This document shows positions 13,209-25,197 of a DNA stretch of 64,000 nucleotides, piece by piece. The notes under the pieces are model-generated. The model was not told the DNA's origin. It worked only from the letters and a program-made list of their open reading frames with translations, and did not search any database. Source of the stretch: Orthonyx spaldingii (taxonomy: Eukaryota > Chordata > Aves > Passeriformes > Orthonychidae); the NCBI GenBank assembly GCA_013397795.1, contig VZTJ01005231.1, positions 330,256 through 394,255 on the forward strand, written 5' to 3'. The translations under genes were made by a program, and so were the position numbers. How positions within the stretch are numbered: the first letter of the stretch is position 1; every line of letters starts with the position of its first letter.

Positions 13209-14025
13209 ACTTCTCAAGTGCATCAATTATTGACATTACAGAGTTTTCAGACAGCAGAATTACTGTGTGGTACATTCAGAGAATGCAAAATGCTTTGTAT
13301 GCCTATTTTCCAGTCGCAGTCAACAACTGAGGGAACACAAGCAGCAAAAGGAGAAGGAATTACAAGTGCACCACACAGAGCACAGTTTAGCAGTCAGGTT
13401 TAAGAGATGAACTAGACAAAACCATGTTTATGTGGGACTGAAAAGTCAACAGCAAATAACTGGGGAGACCAAGAAGGCAAAATCTAAGCATGGTACTAAA
13501 CCAGACAACTCTTATGTCTGAACATCAAGATCTAATTTAAATTAAATCTATCCAGGAGAGAAAAAGTTGTTTGAGATCTACCAGCCACCTTTATCTCTTA
13601 ACCAAGGGCTTGATCTTACAGTAATATCTGCAAGGATGTACAGATGCACCAAGCTCCATTGGCCTCACTAAAAAGTCATAAAGGTATTACGTCTGTCTGC
13701 ACAAGTCTCAAACCAAAATCAGAGCCCAAAGAGACTCAGACTAGGATGTGATAAGAAACAGTATGTGGTTGAAAAAAACCCAAGATGGGCAGGGGGAGGG
13801 GGATGTGTGTGAAAATACAAAGATAAAGTATGGATGCATTCTTATTAATTAAAATGTAGCTTTGCCATGTGGGATCATTACTCAGACTTGAAGAACTATT
13901 GATCCCCTGCTTAATGTTTAGACACTTTATGTAAATCTTTGCATAAAACCCTTTTGTTTCAGCAATGAGCTTTTCAAAGTCAAGAGAGATGTCAGCATCT
14001 GCTCCCTATGGAGTCTTAAGAGTTG

Positions 14026-14078
14026 GTGTCAGTAAAAAATGGGCAGCGTCAGTGAAAATTATGCCCTGTGTCAGTAAA
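14026..14078 (+). repeat. Three-copy degenerate short repeat (GTGTCAGTAAA-like)
   Basis: The core G[T/C]GTCAGT[A/G]AAA begins at 14026, 14046 and 14068, giving spacings of 20 and 22 bases. The spacers are partly similar (GGGCA and GCCCT before the next copy). This looks like a small decayed tandem duplication, although three copies of an 11-base core this short could also be coincidental. Confidence 0.5.
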
Positions 14079-17000
14079 TTTGTTAACAGGGTGGTTGGAA
14101 ACCCTGGGAGCTGTGGTGTCATTTTCTTCTCCCATTGCCCTCTTGTACTTGACCTTTGCACAGCTGTTTCACAGTATCTGGAGATGGCTGAACTGTGAAA
14201 TAGTGATTACAGGAAAGGGGGTATTTTAATGAGAAAATACAACCTAGAACAAGAACAGGGCATTTTTTCAAATGCCAACTGAGATCTTTAAAGTCTTTTT
14301 TGTCTTTCAGATTCAATTAAGAACAATCATGGCAACCCCCCCTTTCAAAACCTAATGCCAATATTAAGTTACCCTTCTTAAGGCCATGAAAGCTTACTGG
14401 ATTCATCGTGATGATTATAACAAGCAAGCAGAGACACTGTTAAAATAAAAGCTCAAATAAATCATCGATAGCCAGAAGAACCAAGTGTTCCTCCCAAAAG
14501 TAGGTCTGCAGGGATGGTGCTATAAACCTGTTGCAGTCTGTCCCCGTGAGGGCCTTCTGTGGATCCAGCTCAGGAAAAACTTATGCACGTTTAAATTTAA
14601 ACAAGGGCTTAAGCTGGGCCACTTGCTTGAAGTACTGCAGACAAGTATGTATGTTACCAGAGACAATCAAACTGCTCTGGTGCACGTGGCAGTAATGAAC
14701 CTTCCTGCATCCTCCAAAAGAAGAAGAGATCCCTTGAATCTTCTTCAAAGGTTTCCATACAAGAGCAAGACACAACCTAATCCTATCTGGACTCCTCACT
14801 CAAAACCACAATGTGAAAAATCAAGACAGTGAGAAAAAGCACATGTTGTGATCACAGGGAACAGAAGGAAAAGAATGGAGGAGGAAGGGGACCACAACTT
14901 TTTCATGCTAAGAAACAAGATGAGTTTTTGTGAGCAAACCTGATGAATGATGGTCTTCATGCTGCTCGTTCTACAGGCTGCTTTCTGTACACCTGTCACG
15001 TGGCTGCTATCAGTAAAAGCAATTCCAGTAATGACATTGATGTGTGAGGGGCCTGCACTAGTGAGACACCGGGCCTAAAACATTATTCATTGAAGTTGTA
15101 AGCGGGTGGTGGAACTTAACCAGTCAGCTGAATTAGTGCACATAAATGGACATAAATAGACAGCAAAAAGAGTGGATTAGTCAGTAGCATCAGGAAGGAA
15201 AAAAAGATAAAATAGAAAAATCCTCATCATACACTCTCAGCCCTAGCAGGGATTGCCACATTACTCTAACTTTCAAAAGTCTTCTCAAGTGATGCATGCT
15301 ACTGTATGTACTTAGAAGTCTGAAATATAAACTAAGTTGTGCATTGCACAGACATCTGTATTTCAGATTAAAAAGACATGTATGGAACAAACTACTAAAA
15401 ATCATCATCCCACACACATGCCATACACCCTGCTAGTGATGTGGCCTGTCACATATTATTTGTGCAGTCACTGATTTCAGACTCTGTCAAGATGGGAAAG
15501 TCCAGGGTTGATCACAAACAGGGGTCTAACATGCTTCCCTCCTAGCTTGCAAACAGAGCTGCCTACTTTCCTATTTCACAGAAACTAAGGAGTGAAAGTG
15601 GAATCAGACATTCATGCTCACCAGTGCTGTAGCATTCCTCTACCTGAACTGGAGATCAGACAGATTAATTGGAGAGAATAAGATGCTTCCTAAGTTGTTC
15701 TTGCCAAGACTTTACTTGAAAAGCTTTTGTCAGTGTCTCTTCTCAAACAAATTAGTTTGGATGAACCCTTCTTGCATGTTCCATTACCGTTTGACAGAGT
15801 CTGGAATTTTGGTGACCTCTCTAGTAGAACTTTACTGACAGTGTTAATGGAAATCCCTAACTCACCCAGATACAATCACTGCCAAGATATCATCAAGGTT
15901 AAATCATCTTCAGCCTTTATTCTGAGCTTGGTAATTTGGACAAAACAGTTTTTCTCCTCTGCTACATTCCCATGATTTCTAGATGCTTCAGCACCACTTC
16001 AACATGGAATGCAGCACTGCAGATACAGATGGGAACAAAGCAAGAAGGTCACCACAACATTGTGAAAGGTGCATGACCAAGAACAGCTAACCATCTGGTT
16101 CTCCTCGCTGGCATTTGCACGACACTGGTTTTCCCTTGCTATTGCATGAGGAGGCAAAATAGGTTGAATCTCCTCTATTGCCACATATTTGTGAATCAGT
16201 CAGCAGAAGCTGGCCCATAGGGTAGCACATCTGGCCAATGTCTCAGTACTCCCCTAATTGTTTAACACAGAAAATCTGTTGTGAGGTACTCTGGATCTCT
16301 TTTACATTGCTGGACTTCAGTGTAATTTCCATCCATTCACCACACCAGGGTAGCTGAGAAAGTAGCAGCCTGCACACCACGTCTGTTACCAACACACAGT
16401 AGAAGGCAAGGAGGGGAGAACTGAGCCTGGCAGCTCTGCCAGAGCCCTTCAACTAACCCCAGCCAACACAGAAGTCCCAGCAAGATAAGCATCAATTATT
16501 AGCTAACTCTGTCAGTTCTACACTGGGGATATGGAAAAGAAAATCATCAAAGTCAATATAATTCAGTAAATGTAAGGAGTGGGGGATGTTCTCTGTGTCC
16601 CACAGAGTACTTTCATCCCATACTACATATTTCTTTTGCAGACGAGAAAGAAGAGAAACAGAATTAAGGTCTCAGTGTTTCTTATATACAGGTGAGCAGG
16701 GCTACATCACACCTGCTACATTTGCACAGCACATGAAACCATTTACCTTTCCACTTGGTGCTCTTCTACAGTCAGCATAAAAAAAGGTGAATACAATTAG
16801 GCCTGAATTCACCCAGCAGGAAAAACCAAAACATGGGGAAAGATGACAATGACTGGCAAGAGTTTAAGAATATCTTGTATTAGATACCCCAAAAGCCACG
16901 ATGTAATGATTCAAAATAGAATCACACTAGTTACAGAAATGCAGCCAGTGAATTTCAATGCAAATGAAAGCATTTGTAACTTTTCAAATGCCTGTAGGAA

Positions 17001-18006
17001 ATGGAAGAAAGAGGAAGGTGAAAATGGTAAGTAGAAAACAGAAGTTAGGCATTGTAGAAAACGGAGAAGGGGGAAAAAAAGACATAACAAACCAATGTCC
17101 AACAGAGCTAAAAGTCTAGAACAAATATTTTAAAGTTCATTAGGAACAGAAGGAGCTTTCACAATGACAGTAATCTATTTCTGGATGAAGAAAGTTGTTT
17201 TGTGAGCAATAATAGCAAAAAGGCAGAAATCCTTAAAAAAAGCCAGATGATCTAATACTGCTAAACAAACCAAAACCAAATTCCCAAATATGCCCTGCAC
17301 ACCAGAGAAAGATCATGGTCCTTCCACTGCCTAGTTAAAATAGAAGAATAAAGCAAGATTTAGCTTGTAGTATTGTAAATGGGAGCTAAAATAGAAGACT
17401 TAGTAACTAAATTCAACAAAGGCAAAATATGATTGAAAGGCAAATTAAAGCTTGAAAGATGCAGAAAATAAACCTCAACTAAAACTGAGATTCTTACTTT
17501 GAATTTTGCAAGTATCTAACCCACTGTCTTGTTCACTGTTTAACAAATGCATCACCATTCACGTCCCCTGCTCTCATGGACTAGCATGACCCAGGGAGAG
17601 ATTACAGTGCACATGCTGATTTATACTGGCAGGAAATTTGGCCCTCCGGGTTTTGGGAAGAACTGTGTTTTATTCCTATTTTTGTTCCCTTACAAAGATG
17701 AAAGAGAAGAAGAATTCAGAACCTGTTCCAAAGGTGCAGGTGCTCTGCGCAGTTCTGCTGGGGGGGTGGGCAATATTGGCAGAACCTCCTCACCACTGCT
17801 GCATCAATACCACACCTTGGCTCATCAACCAGTGAGACCAGCTGCAGGAGAGACAGTTAGGAAGCTTCCTTTTACACTAGTCCAGACATTTCCTTTCCAC
17901 TACCAATTAACTACCCACAACACAGGAAAGCTTATCAGCAACATCAAAGAATGCATTCCTCACTAACACACACGGTATGGCAGATAACGTCTCCGGCTGC
18001 ATCAGA

Positions 18007-18030
18007 NNNNNNNNNNNNNNNNNNNNNNNN
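18007..18030. other. Assembly gap (24 N)
   Basis: Twenty-four undetermined bases. The right edge runs straight into eight A, which suggests the assembler or read chemistry failed at a homopolymer. Real missing length may differ from 24. Any frame or motif spanning this point cannot be judged. Confidence 0.99.
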
Positions 18031-18272
18031 AAAAAAAATCAAGCTGAGCGCTCTGTGTGTGTTGTTAGCAGTCAGTATTGTAAAGTGAAATACAGGTGCC
18101 ATTAGCAATCTGCTGTCTGCTGAGCTGCACTGCTCTGGGGCCTCGCTTCCCAGTGCGCCTTTTTTGTCTCTGTCTTAGAAAGCAGTGTAGAGAAGACACC
18201 TTCAGTGTGGCAAGGTGAAGAAATAGCACAATGATTGTAGGTTTGCCTTATATACATACCATCTCACAGCTT

Positions 18273-18292
18273 AAAAAAAAAAAAAAAAAAAA
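18273..18292 (+). repeat. Poly(A) homopolymer, 20 nt
   Basis: Twenty A in a row, followed by GAGAG. No AATAAA lies in the 30 bases upstream and no retrocopied sequence is recognised there, so it is called a simple mononucleotide repeat rather than a retroposon tail. Confidence 0.9.
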
Positions 18293-21200
18293 GAGAGCAG
18301 ATACTGATTTCATTAAAAGACCATATTGCTTTAAAAAATAAAAGCCAAATGGAAGTAGCAAATAACTAAAATGCAATAGGCTGAATTGCCTATTAAAATA
18401 CTTGAACAAATAATTTACTATTAATTCAGCTCTCCAATCCCCTGTTCTAAAATTCACTAGGAAGTATTCGATTGAGTTGAGAGCAAATCTATTTCAACAC
18501 TCTTCAGGTGTAAGAACAGACAGCTCAATATTTTCTTTTTAAGCTCCATCAGAGTTAATTGAGACTATTTACACTCTTTTTTGTTTCCTGAATGAAAGAA
18601 CATACATGCACTTACAGCACAAATAATTGTGTATATAGTTTTAAAAATTGGTGTCTTTACATATTTGTGCCAGCAAAACTTGACAGCAGGAATATTTGCA
18701 GGAAGCAAACACAAAGAAGACATCTCTATAGATGAAGCAAATTAATTTTCAGATTGAACATTCCCAAAAACATAGTCCAGCTACAGACAGACCATTATGC
18801 TGAAGTATGAACTGTGAAAAATTAATGACAGAAAATATGCAGTGCCTACTTTGCAAACCTCAAATTGGGTAAATCACCTTAGGTCTTGTGGTTGTAGTAA
18901 CTGCATTAATTGCTCAAGATCTGGTTCCTAGATAAACTTCTCTGCATGGAAAGCAGGTCTTTGTTTCTTTATTAAATCCTAATGTGAACTGATGGTGCCA
19001 TACAAAACAATCTTCTCTTGAAATTCCAGTAGCAGCTCAGTTGAGTTCAGCTTGGAACTGGCAACCTGCATTATTCTGGTTTAGATACAGGAACCTGTCA
19101 CATGCTGCTTTTTGTTGCCTTTAAAAAAGAGTTAATATTTGGCTAATATGTTTATCTTTGCATAACATTACTGTCTATGTGCAGGAAAGAAAGAAACAGC
19201 TGTTGCAAGCCTAACCCTTACTCATTAATCTTTCATCATCTTGGGACTTCCAGCATTGTATTCTGTATTACAGCCTCAGCTTTCTATTCATCAGGGATAT
19301 CTGAGAGAAAATTCCCAACAAAACCGGCATTTTCACTTGCCAGGTTCACTTGTACTGAGTCTGGATAGTGAGGGTCCACACACCCATCCCATCACCCAGC
19401 AGAGGCTGAGGCATGAGGTAGGTGGTATTTCTACCTTACCAAGGCTTGCAGAATCTGTTTGCTGGCAGCTGCTTGTTTCAAGGGGAACAGGAGGCCTCCC
19501 AGTGCAATATTTTCTTCTGGTAGCATAAGGAGCAATTTCAGCTCCCTTGCATCAAACTGATGTTCTGAGTTCTGCTCTGACTTAAACACTTGGCAAAAGT
19601 TCTGAACCTTGGAGTGCCCAGGTTACACCCAGAAACTTACAGATTCAGCAGCAGAGGACTATCTCCTCCTCCTGTTGCAATGGTCTCATAGTTGGCTGAT
19701 TTTCTTCCCAGCCTCCTTTTGGATGTATGCCCAAATCCACAGATGTGCACAGGAGGTAGATGGCACTAGAGGTGCCCTTAAGCACCTCAGCTGTTACTTC
19801 ACACTGTCTCCCAGGTGTTATTAGCAGAAAACATGCATTGTAGAAACCACAGTAGGATTCTCTTTATACCATCCTTGTTTTAAATCTTTATGAATTCTCA
19901 GGAAACAGAGCCAATGGGTATTAGGGATTCAGAGCTGTGTGTCTTTCTCCTCCCCGCCCCATTAGACTGTATTTTTATAATCATGCAGTAAATCGTATAT
20001 TGGTCTTAAAAAGCTGTTTGTAGTGCGTCAACTTTATCTGCTGTAGTAAAGTCACCACTCTGGCCAGTAAACACAGTTTTGCCCAGCTGACCAAGTAGCA
20101 TCATGCACAGCTTGGCACTGCCTTCTGCCACCTGTCTTTGGGCACTCAGGCCACAGGCACCAGACGGGAAAGACTGCCCTATCTAGCCACACCTGTGCTG
20201 CAGACAAACTCCATCCAATGCCTCATGGACTGTCTTTAAGCAATTCTGTATGGGTCTGTGCCTGACCCATCACTGTTGCACTGACTTACGTATGAAATAA
20301 ATATAGTGAGAGCATTTAATTCCTCACACCATGTTCTCATGCTAGGGACGGAACTGTGGTATTGCGGATGAGGTTCCTCACCACTATTACCACACGTGCA
20401 CACACTAGTACAAGTATACGCTGGACCACATTTAAGAATAGTGCAAACTAGTCAGGACAAGATTAATTCAGTGTTTCTTCTTCTGGAACAAGAAGAAAGC
20501 CTTTTGAATTGTTGATCATTTCGAAATGCCCTTTACAAATTATTTGTGCAAGCATACATGCAGACCACATGTACCAGCATTGTGTGTTGCAGAATTGCTA
20601 ATTCACATAGCACTCATATCAACAGAATTGAGAACAAGACTGAACTCATAAAATCGATAACATGGTCCCATCCAGAGGTTAATACCTGAACTAACTTTTA
20701 TTTGGTTTACTCATGTCCTCCATGTCATTTTTCCTTCTGGTGAGCAGCCTCATGAGAGTCAAAGGACATTCTTACCTAGCACAGTAAATGCAAACTAATT
20801 TTTACACCAAAAAGTGAATAGAAAAACAGCACCAGTATCTTGTTATTATTTTTACAAGGTGTGTTACTCATGCTTACCTCATTTGCCTTTAATAGGTTGC
20901 CTTCATACACCCTTCACAGTGTTACAAATTCTCATGTTAAACACAGAAGCTCCTGACAGCTCTCTCTTTCCTAGGGCAAGATTTCTCAACTAACAATAAC
21001 TAAGATACCTTTTGACAAGTGCAGCTAAGAGCCAGCAAAGCTTAGTCAATCTGCATCAGTCTGTCTTGGTACCTTTCTTTCAGTTCATATCTAAACACTG
21101 GATGCCAAAGTCTCTTGCAATGATTACAGAAAACTATAAAAAGGAAAATTAATGCAAAAGTAGAAATCGTATTAATCAGTTGAAGGAAAATACTTTTCCA

Positions 21201-22880
21201 ACCACAATTGTGGCTGAAACCCATAAATTAGATGACTGGAGTAATAAGACATGTGAAATGGCTTTTAAGTCCACTACCAGCTCCATGCAATAAATTTCAA
21301 ATGACATCTAGGCTTTTAGTGGAGGGGATGATTTATTGCAGTCTGCAGGAAGAGAGCTTTCATGGATTATCTCTAAAGTGGCAAAACTCTATTCTGAATT
21401 TTTCAAAATTAGTGCAGCTCAGTGAATGTCACTGACAAGCAAGTCCAAAAGCACTTTAACAGAAAATTGTAAGAAAAATAGCAAACATACTTTAGAACAT
21501 CCACAGATTTTTCTAGGGGAACTACATCTTGTCTTTTCCTAAGCCAAAATAGCCCAAACCTAACAAGAGTATAACACTTGCTGCATGAGTTGTTCACCTT
21601 GGCTTTCTATAAACAGAGGTATATCACAAGTGAACTCGCTAAGGCTTTTGATGCTAAAGGCCTTCAAAACAATTTGGCAAATAGTGCAAGTTTCTTCCTG
21701 AACCTATAAACCTAGACGTACTCTTTCTTCTTTGTTTAGTCATTACGCAATGTGACTGAAGTACTGACCACAGAAATGCTCTCCAAAGACAGCCCTGAGC
21801 CTACAGAGTTCTGTTTCCTTCGAGCATGCAGAAAAAGGCCTATTTCCTCTCTGGTAAATGAAATCAGAGCAAATGAGTCTCCACTGGAATCATGAAGTAC
21901 TGCATCAGTGCACCAGAGTTGTGATGCTCACTGCAGGGGTACTGAATTGCACGTGACTACCAGAGTGTTGCACAGTGTGCTGGCTCTGCTTTCCCTGGGA
22001 TGAAGACGGCTGGTAGGAGCCCTGGGATGTTGTCACAACTAGATCCCCTGGTACACTCTTGCTCAGCACTAAAAGTAATGGTGTCTAAGCAGAGGATGTT
22101 ACAGGAGACAGGCACAATCCTCTTCAAGAGGCAGAGATGTACCTTGGCTTAAAGCTGTTAGACACACTCCCCTAATTTTGATTGCTTTGCAGGCTAGTGA
22201 TAGTAAATAATTCTGGTAATTCTCAATACATGGAACACTGGATTTGCATACCAATGGCAGTTAAAACTAGGGTATGTATGTGCTAAGTAATGGAAAAGTT
22301 ACATACGGAAAATATCTTACACCTTCCCAACACCTTTCACCCAGAGTAGTTCTAAAATATTTTATGAACTAAGCAGAGATCTAATTTCACTGGCATTCAG
22401 AGTAGAAAGTCAAGATCTATGCTTTATTCAACTTTTTTGTACAGAAAATGTACAGTGGTGTGATTTCGTCTCCCAGGAGAGAACGCAAGACAATACACCA
22501 AGACTAACAGCTCTGCTTTTACATGACTTTTAATGACACCTTGGTTTTCATTAGAGTCTTTCCTTCTGAAGACTAACCATTAGCTTTTTAAAGCATGAAT
22601 TCAGCACTGACCTGGATTAAGAGTGGTATTTCATTGACTCCACAGTACTTACAGCTCTGGCATTTCTCCTGCAAGTCACCTACCCAAAGTCTGATACTTA
22701 GTTTATGGGGATTTCTGGAAGCAATAAGGGATTCATGAGAACATTTTTAAAAATGAAGTCCATCCTAACTTGAGATAAAACCTACACTATAACACAGCTG
22801 AACAAAATTTATTCACAACTTTACTACCCAACCCATTTTCATATACTGGTGGCATTTTCATGGTTTGGATTTCATTTATC

Positions 22881-22935
22881 TGGATTTGTTTTGGGGTTTT
22901 GGTTGTTTTTTATTTTTCTGTTTTGGCGGGGGGTG
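22881..22935 (+). repeat. T/G-rich low-complexity tract
   Basis: T runs alternate with GG/GGGG and end in GGCGGGGGG. It is of the same type as the tracts at 1.53 and 60.88 kb. No function is inferred. Confidence 0.75.
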
Positions 22936-24633
22936 TAATATGAGTTGAACAGAGCATCTTTTATGAAGCTAGTCACAGAAATTATCTTAGATTTCTAGAC
23001 AGAGAGACTGAAGCATAATCCAGTGAAAGTACTGACTTAAGGGTTGCTGGCAGGCCAACGACAAAGCCCAAAACAGAACACATGTTTTCACAGAAGTGCT
23101 TTAAACAATCAGATACACTGCAGACAGCACTGATTATAAAGAATGGGATGGTTTTGAATTCAGTATACATTTTTAAAATCCTATCCCTATCTGTGTTCAA
23201 GCAAAGCCAGACACATACTCTTCTTCGTCCTTGGCTTAGTGTATCCAGACATATACTAAACATAAGTCTTACTCTACACTCCATGTAACACAAGCCACAA
23301 AAATACACTGAAATCTTTTAGTGATGACAAGTACTCTTCATCATCAAGTACAGACAAAATCCAGAAGAAGTCTCTTTTGCTGTCATCTCTTAATAACCAT
23401 GTAATTTCCCAAATGCTCACAGTCAGAATTATGGGACTTAGTTCATCAAAAATCAGCTTCTACCTACTTTTTTATAGAAACAAGATAGAAGACATTTTCT
23501 CTGACTTAGCAAGTCTCATTCTGTGATGAGCCCAACTGAACATCCAATACAAAACATACCTTATATGTTTTTAAGTGTTAAATTGCAAATATTCACAAGA
23601 GGACAAAATGGACTCCATTATTGATGAATACATAAGCACACTGCTATGATTCACTTCAAATATTTTAAGTCAATTACAGGCTGGGTATCCCACACTCTCC
23701 AGATTTTGATCATGTGTATATCCTACATTTTAGGCATCGTAGAGAAACCATGTTTCACATAGTGGCAAAGTGATGATAAATGACAGAGCACTTAGCAGTA
23801 TTGCGGCACAAACAAGCTTGTCCCATTTTATGGAAAATAAATGGAGAAAAATAACTTTGATATTCTTTCCCCATGTCTTTTAAAAAAAATCTGTAAATTT
23901 CAAGAAGAAATGGCACAGAGAAAACAAACTTATGCCAATCGTTTATATATTCACATGGAAATGCATGTAGAAGACTTTCCTTCTGACCTGTATATAGAGA
24001 TTTATTTGCATCTATTACTTCTGTAGAATTCCACACCAGTTTAATCCTCCAAACCAAAATCACCTACCTATAGACTGACTTTATAGATGGGACCATGTCT
24101 ACCAGAAGCATTACAGTAAGCAGACAACAGAAGGCTCTCGCCTTACATGTCTAACTCCCTTTCTCATTAGTGGGCAATATGCCTGCACAGACAGGAAAAT
24201 TTATCTCAAAGTCTGTGATAAATCAGTCAGATTTGATCTGCTCTATGTAAAATACACAGCCAACACTGATTAAATGAGCAGTGGAGTGCTCTTTCAATAG
24301 TGCATCAATGCTTTTCAGCACATAGGCATGGACAGACAGCTCAGAGTTATAAATGAAGGGGAATCATGACTTATGCTTTCAGTCACTGGAAGAATTCATT
24401 GCAAAATATAAATAAAGTTATGCGGCTTCCTTTCCCATTCCTGTTCCACATGGCCATTAACATATTTCACTGATCATTTGTATTATGTGAAACAATTTGG
24501 GGTATAAAGAATTTTATGCACACTGCTGTGTCATTTTGAAACACCTTGTAAATGAGCTTGGACAGCAGCTCTGCACCATAGCATATTTTTAATAAAATAC
24601 TTTTTAAAAACATAGTTCTAATCCTCATCCATT

Positions 24634-24675
24634 ATCCCTCCCTCCTTCATCTCCCTCTACCCTTCCTTCCTCCCT
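24634..24675 (+). repeat. Pyrimidine-rich tract (CCCT/CCTT repeats)
   Basis: About 42 bases almost entirely of C and T, with imperfect CCCT and CCTT units interrupted by two A. A decayed microsatellite is the simplest reading. Polypyrimidine tracts can also precede splice acceptors, but no plausible exon follows. Confidence 0.7.
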
Positions 24676-25121
24676 AAGGAAAGCAAAAAGTCATCAACAA
24701 AGGCCGACCAAATATGTTTTCCTAAAAGACAAATCACAGAAATCAAGATTTTTCTAGTTTGAGCCGATAGCAATGATCCAAAACAACCTCAATTCATATA
24801 TCTGATTATCCAAACATCAGAAGAAACCCACTGCCTTTTCTCTACAAGCAAATCTACAGAGAACTTTACCTACGAGTCTCTCACAAATCCAATTCAGACA
24901 GCCAATTTTTCCAACTTTCTTCTAGATTCCCTCTCAGCCTGCCAGTCACATCACAGTAATAAGTGACACATCTGGTATAAGCAAGCTCCCATGAGCCCTC
25001 ATCTGCACAAGACCTCTCCCTTCAGGAAGCCAAGGAAAGTCCTGCAGCCTCAGCCACAGTTCGAGGCTCTGAGATTCAGGCAACTTCTCTTTCCTCATGT
25101 TGTTGAAACTCAAGACCAGAG

Positions 25122-25197
25122 GAAAAGGAATCAAAGACGGATAATTTCAAGCAAATTTGGAAAAGGAATCAAAGAGGGAAAATGTCAAGCAAATTTG
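25122..25197 (+). repeat. 38-bp tandem duplication (2 copies)
   Basis: Unit 1 is 25122-25159 and unit 2 is 25160-25197. Both begin GAAAAGGAATCAAAGA and end TCAAGCAAATTTG. They agree at 35 of 38 positions, differing at unit positions 17, 21 and 25, and are directly adjacent with no spacer. The 38-bp period is not a multiple of three. This is a local duplication of unique sequence, not a microsatellite, and its few differences suggest a moderately recent event or selection on both copies. No known function. Confidence 0.95.

Larger units (their letters stand above)
11645..18006. other. Unique DNA, no gene recognised; a few short motifs
   Basis: No coding exon, RNA gene or transposon is recognised in about 6.4 kb. 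Items described separately are the TAAT cluster at 13162-13208 and the three-copy motif at 14026-14078. A T run of 18 lies near 12947-12964. Open frames of 115-139 codons at 12369-12725 (-), 14485-14832 (+) and 17547-17966 (+) have no domain or compositional support and are treated as chance. Around 17.6-17.9 kb the DNA is locally richer in G and C than its surroundings. Confidence 0.55.
18031..25121. other. Unique DNA, no gene recognised
   Basis: About 7 kb without a recognised gene or transposon. The first 170 bases after the gap (GCTGAGCGCTCTGTG, CAGGTGCCATTAGC and similar) and the block at about 24280-24600 look low in simple repeat and compositionally balanced, as conserved noncoding DNA often does, but I cannot test conservation. 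A 20-A homopolymer lies at 18273-18292. A T/G-rich tract and a pyrimidine-rich tract are listed separately. Short open frames have no family resemblance. Confidence 0.55.

Noticed and set aside
13787..13802. G-rich run considered as a G-quadruplex
   Set aside because: Only three G tracts (3, 5 and 5) are present and none is long enough to split, so the four-tract rule fails.
14485..14832. 115-codon plus-strand open frame
   Set aside because: No domain, no conserved motif, and an opposing frame covers the same bases.
17547..17966. 139-codon plus-strand open frame
   Set aside because: No recognisable domain; it lies in a locally GC-richer stretch with fewer stop words, and a second frame overlaps it. 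Nothing supports translation.
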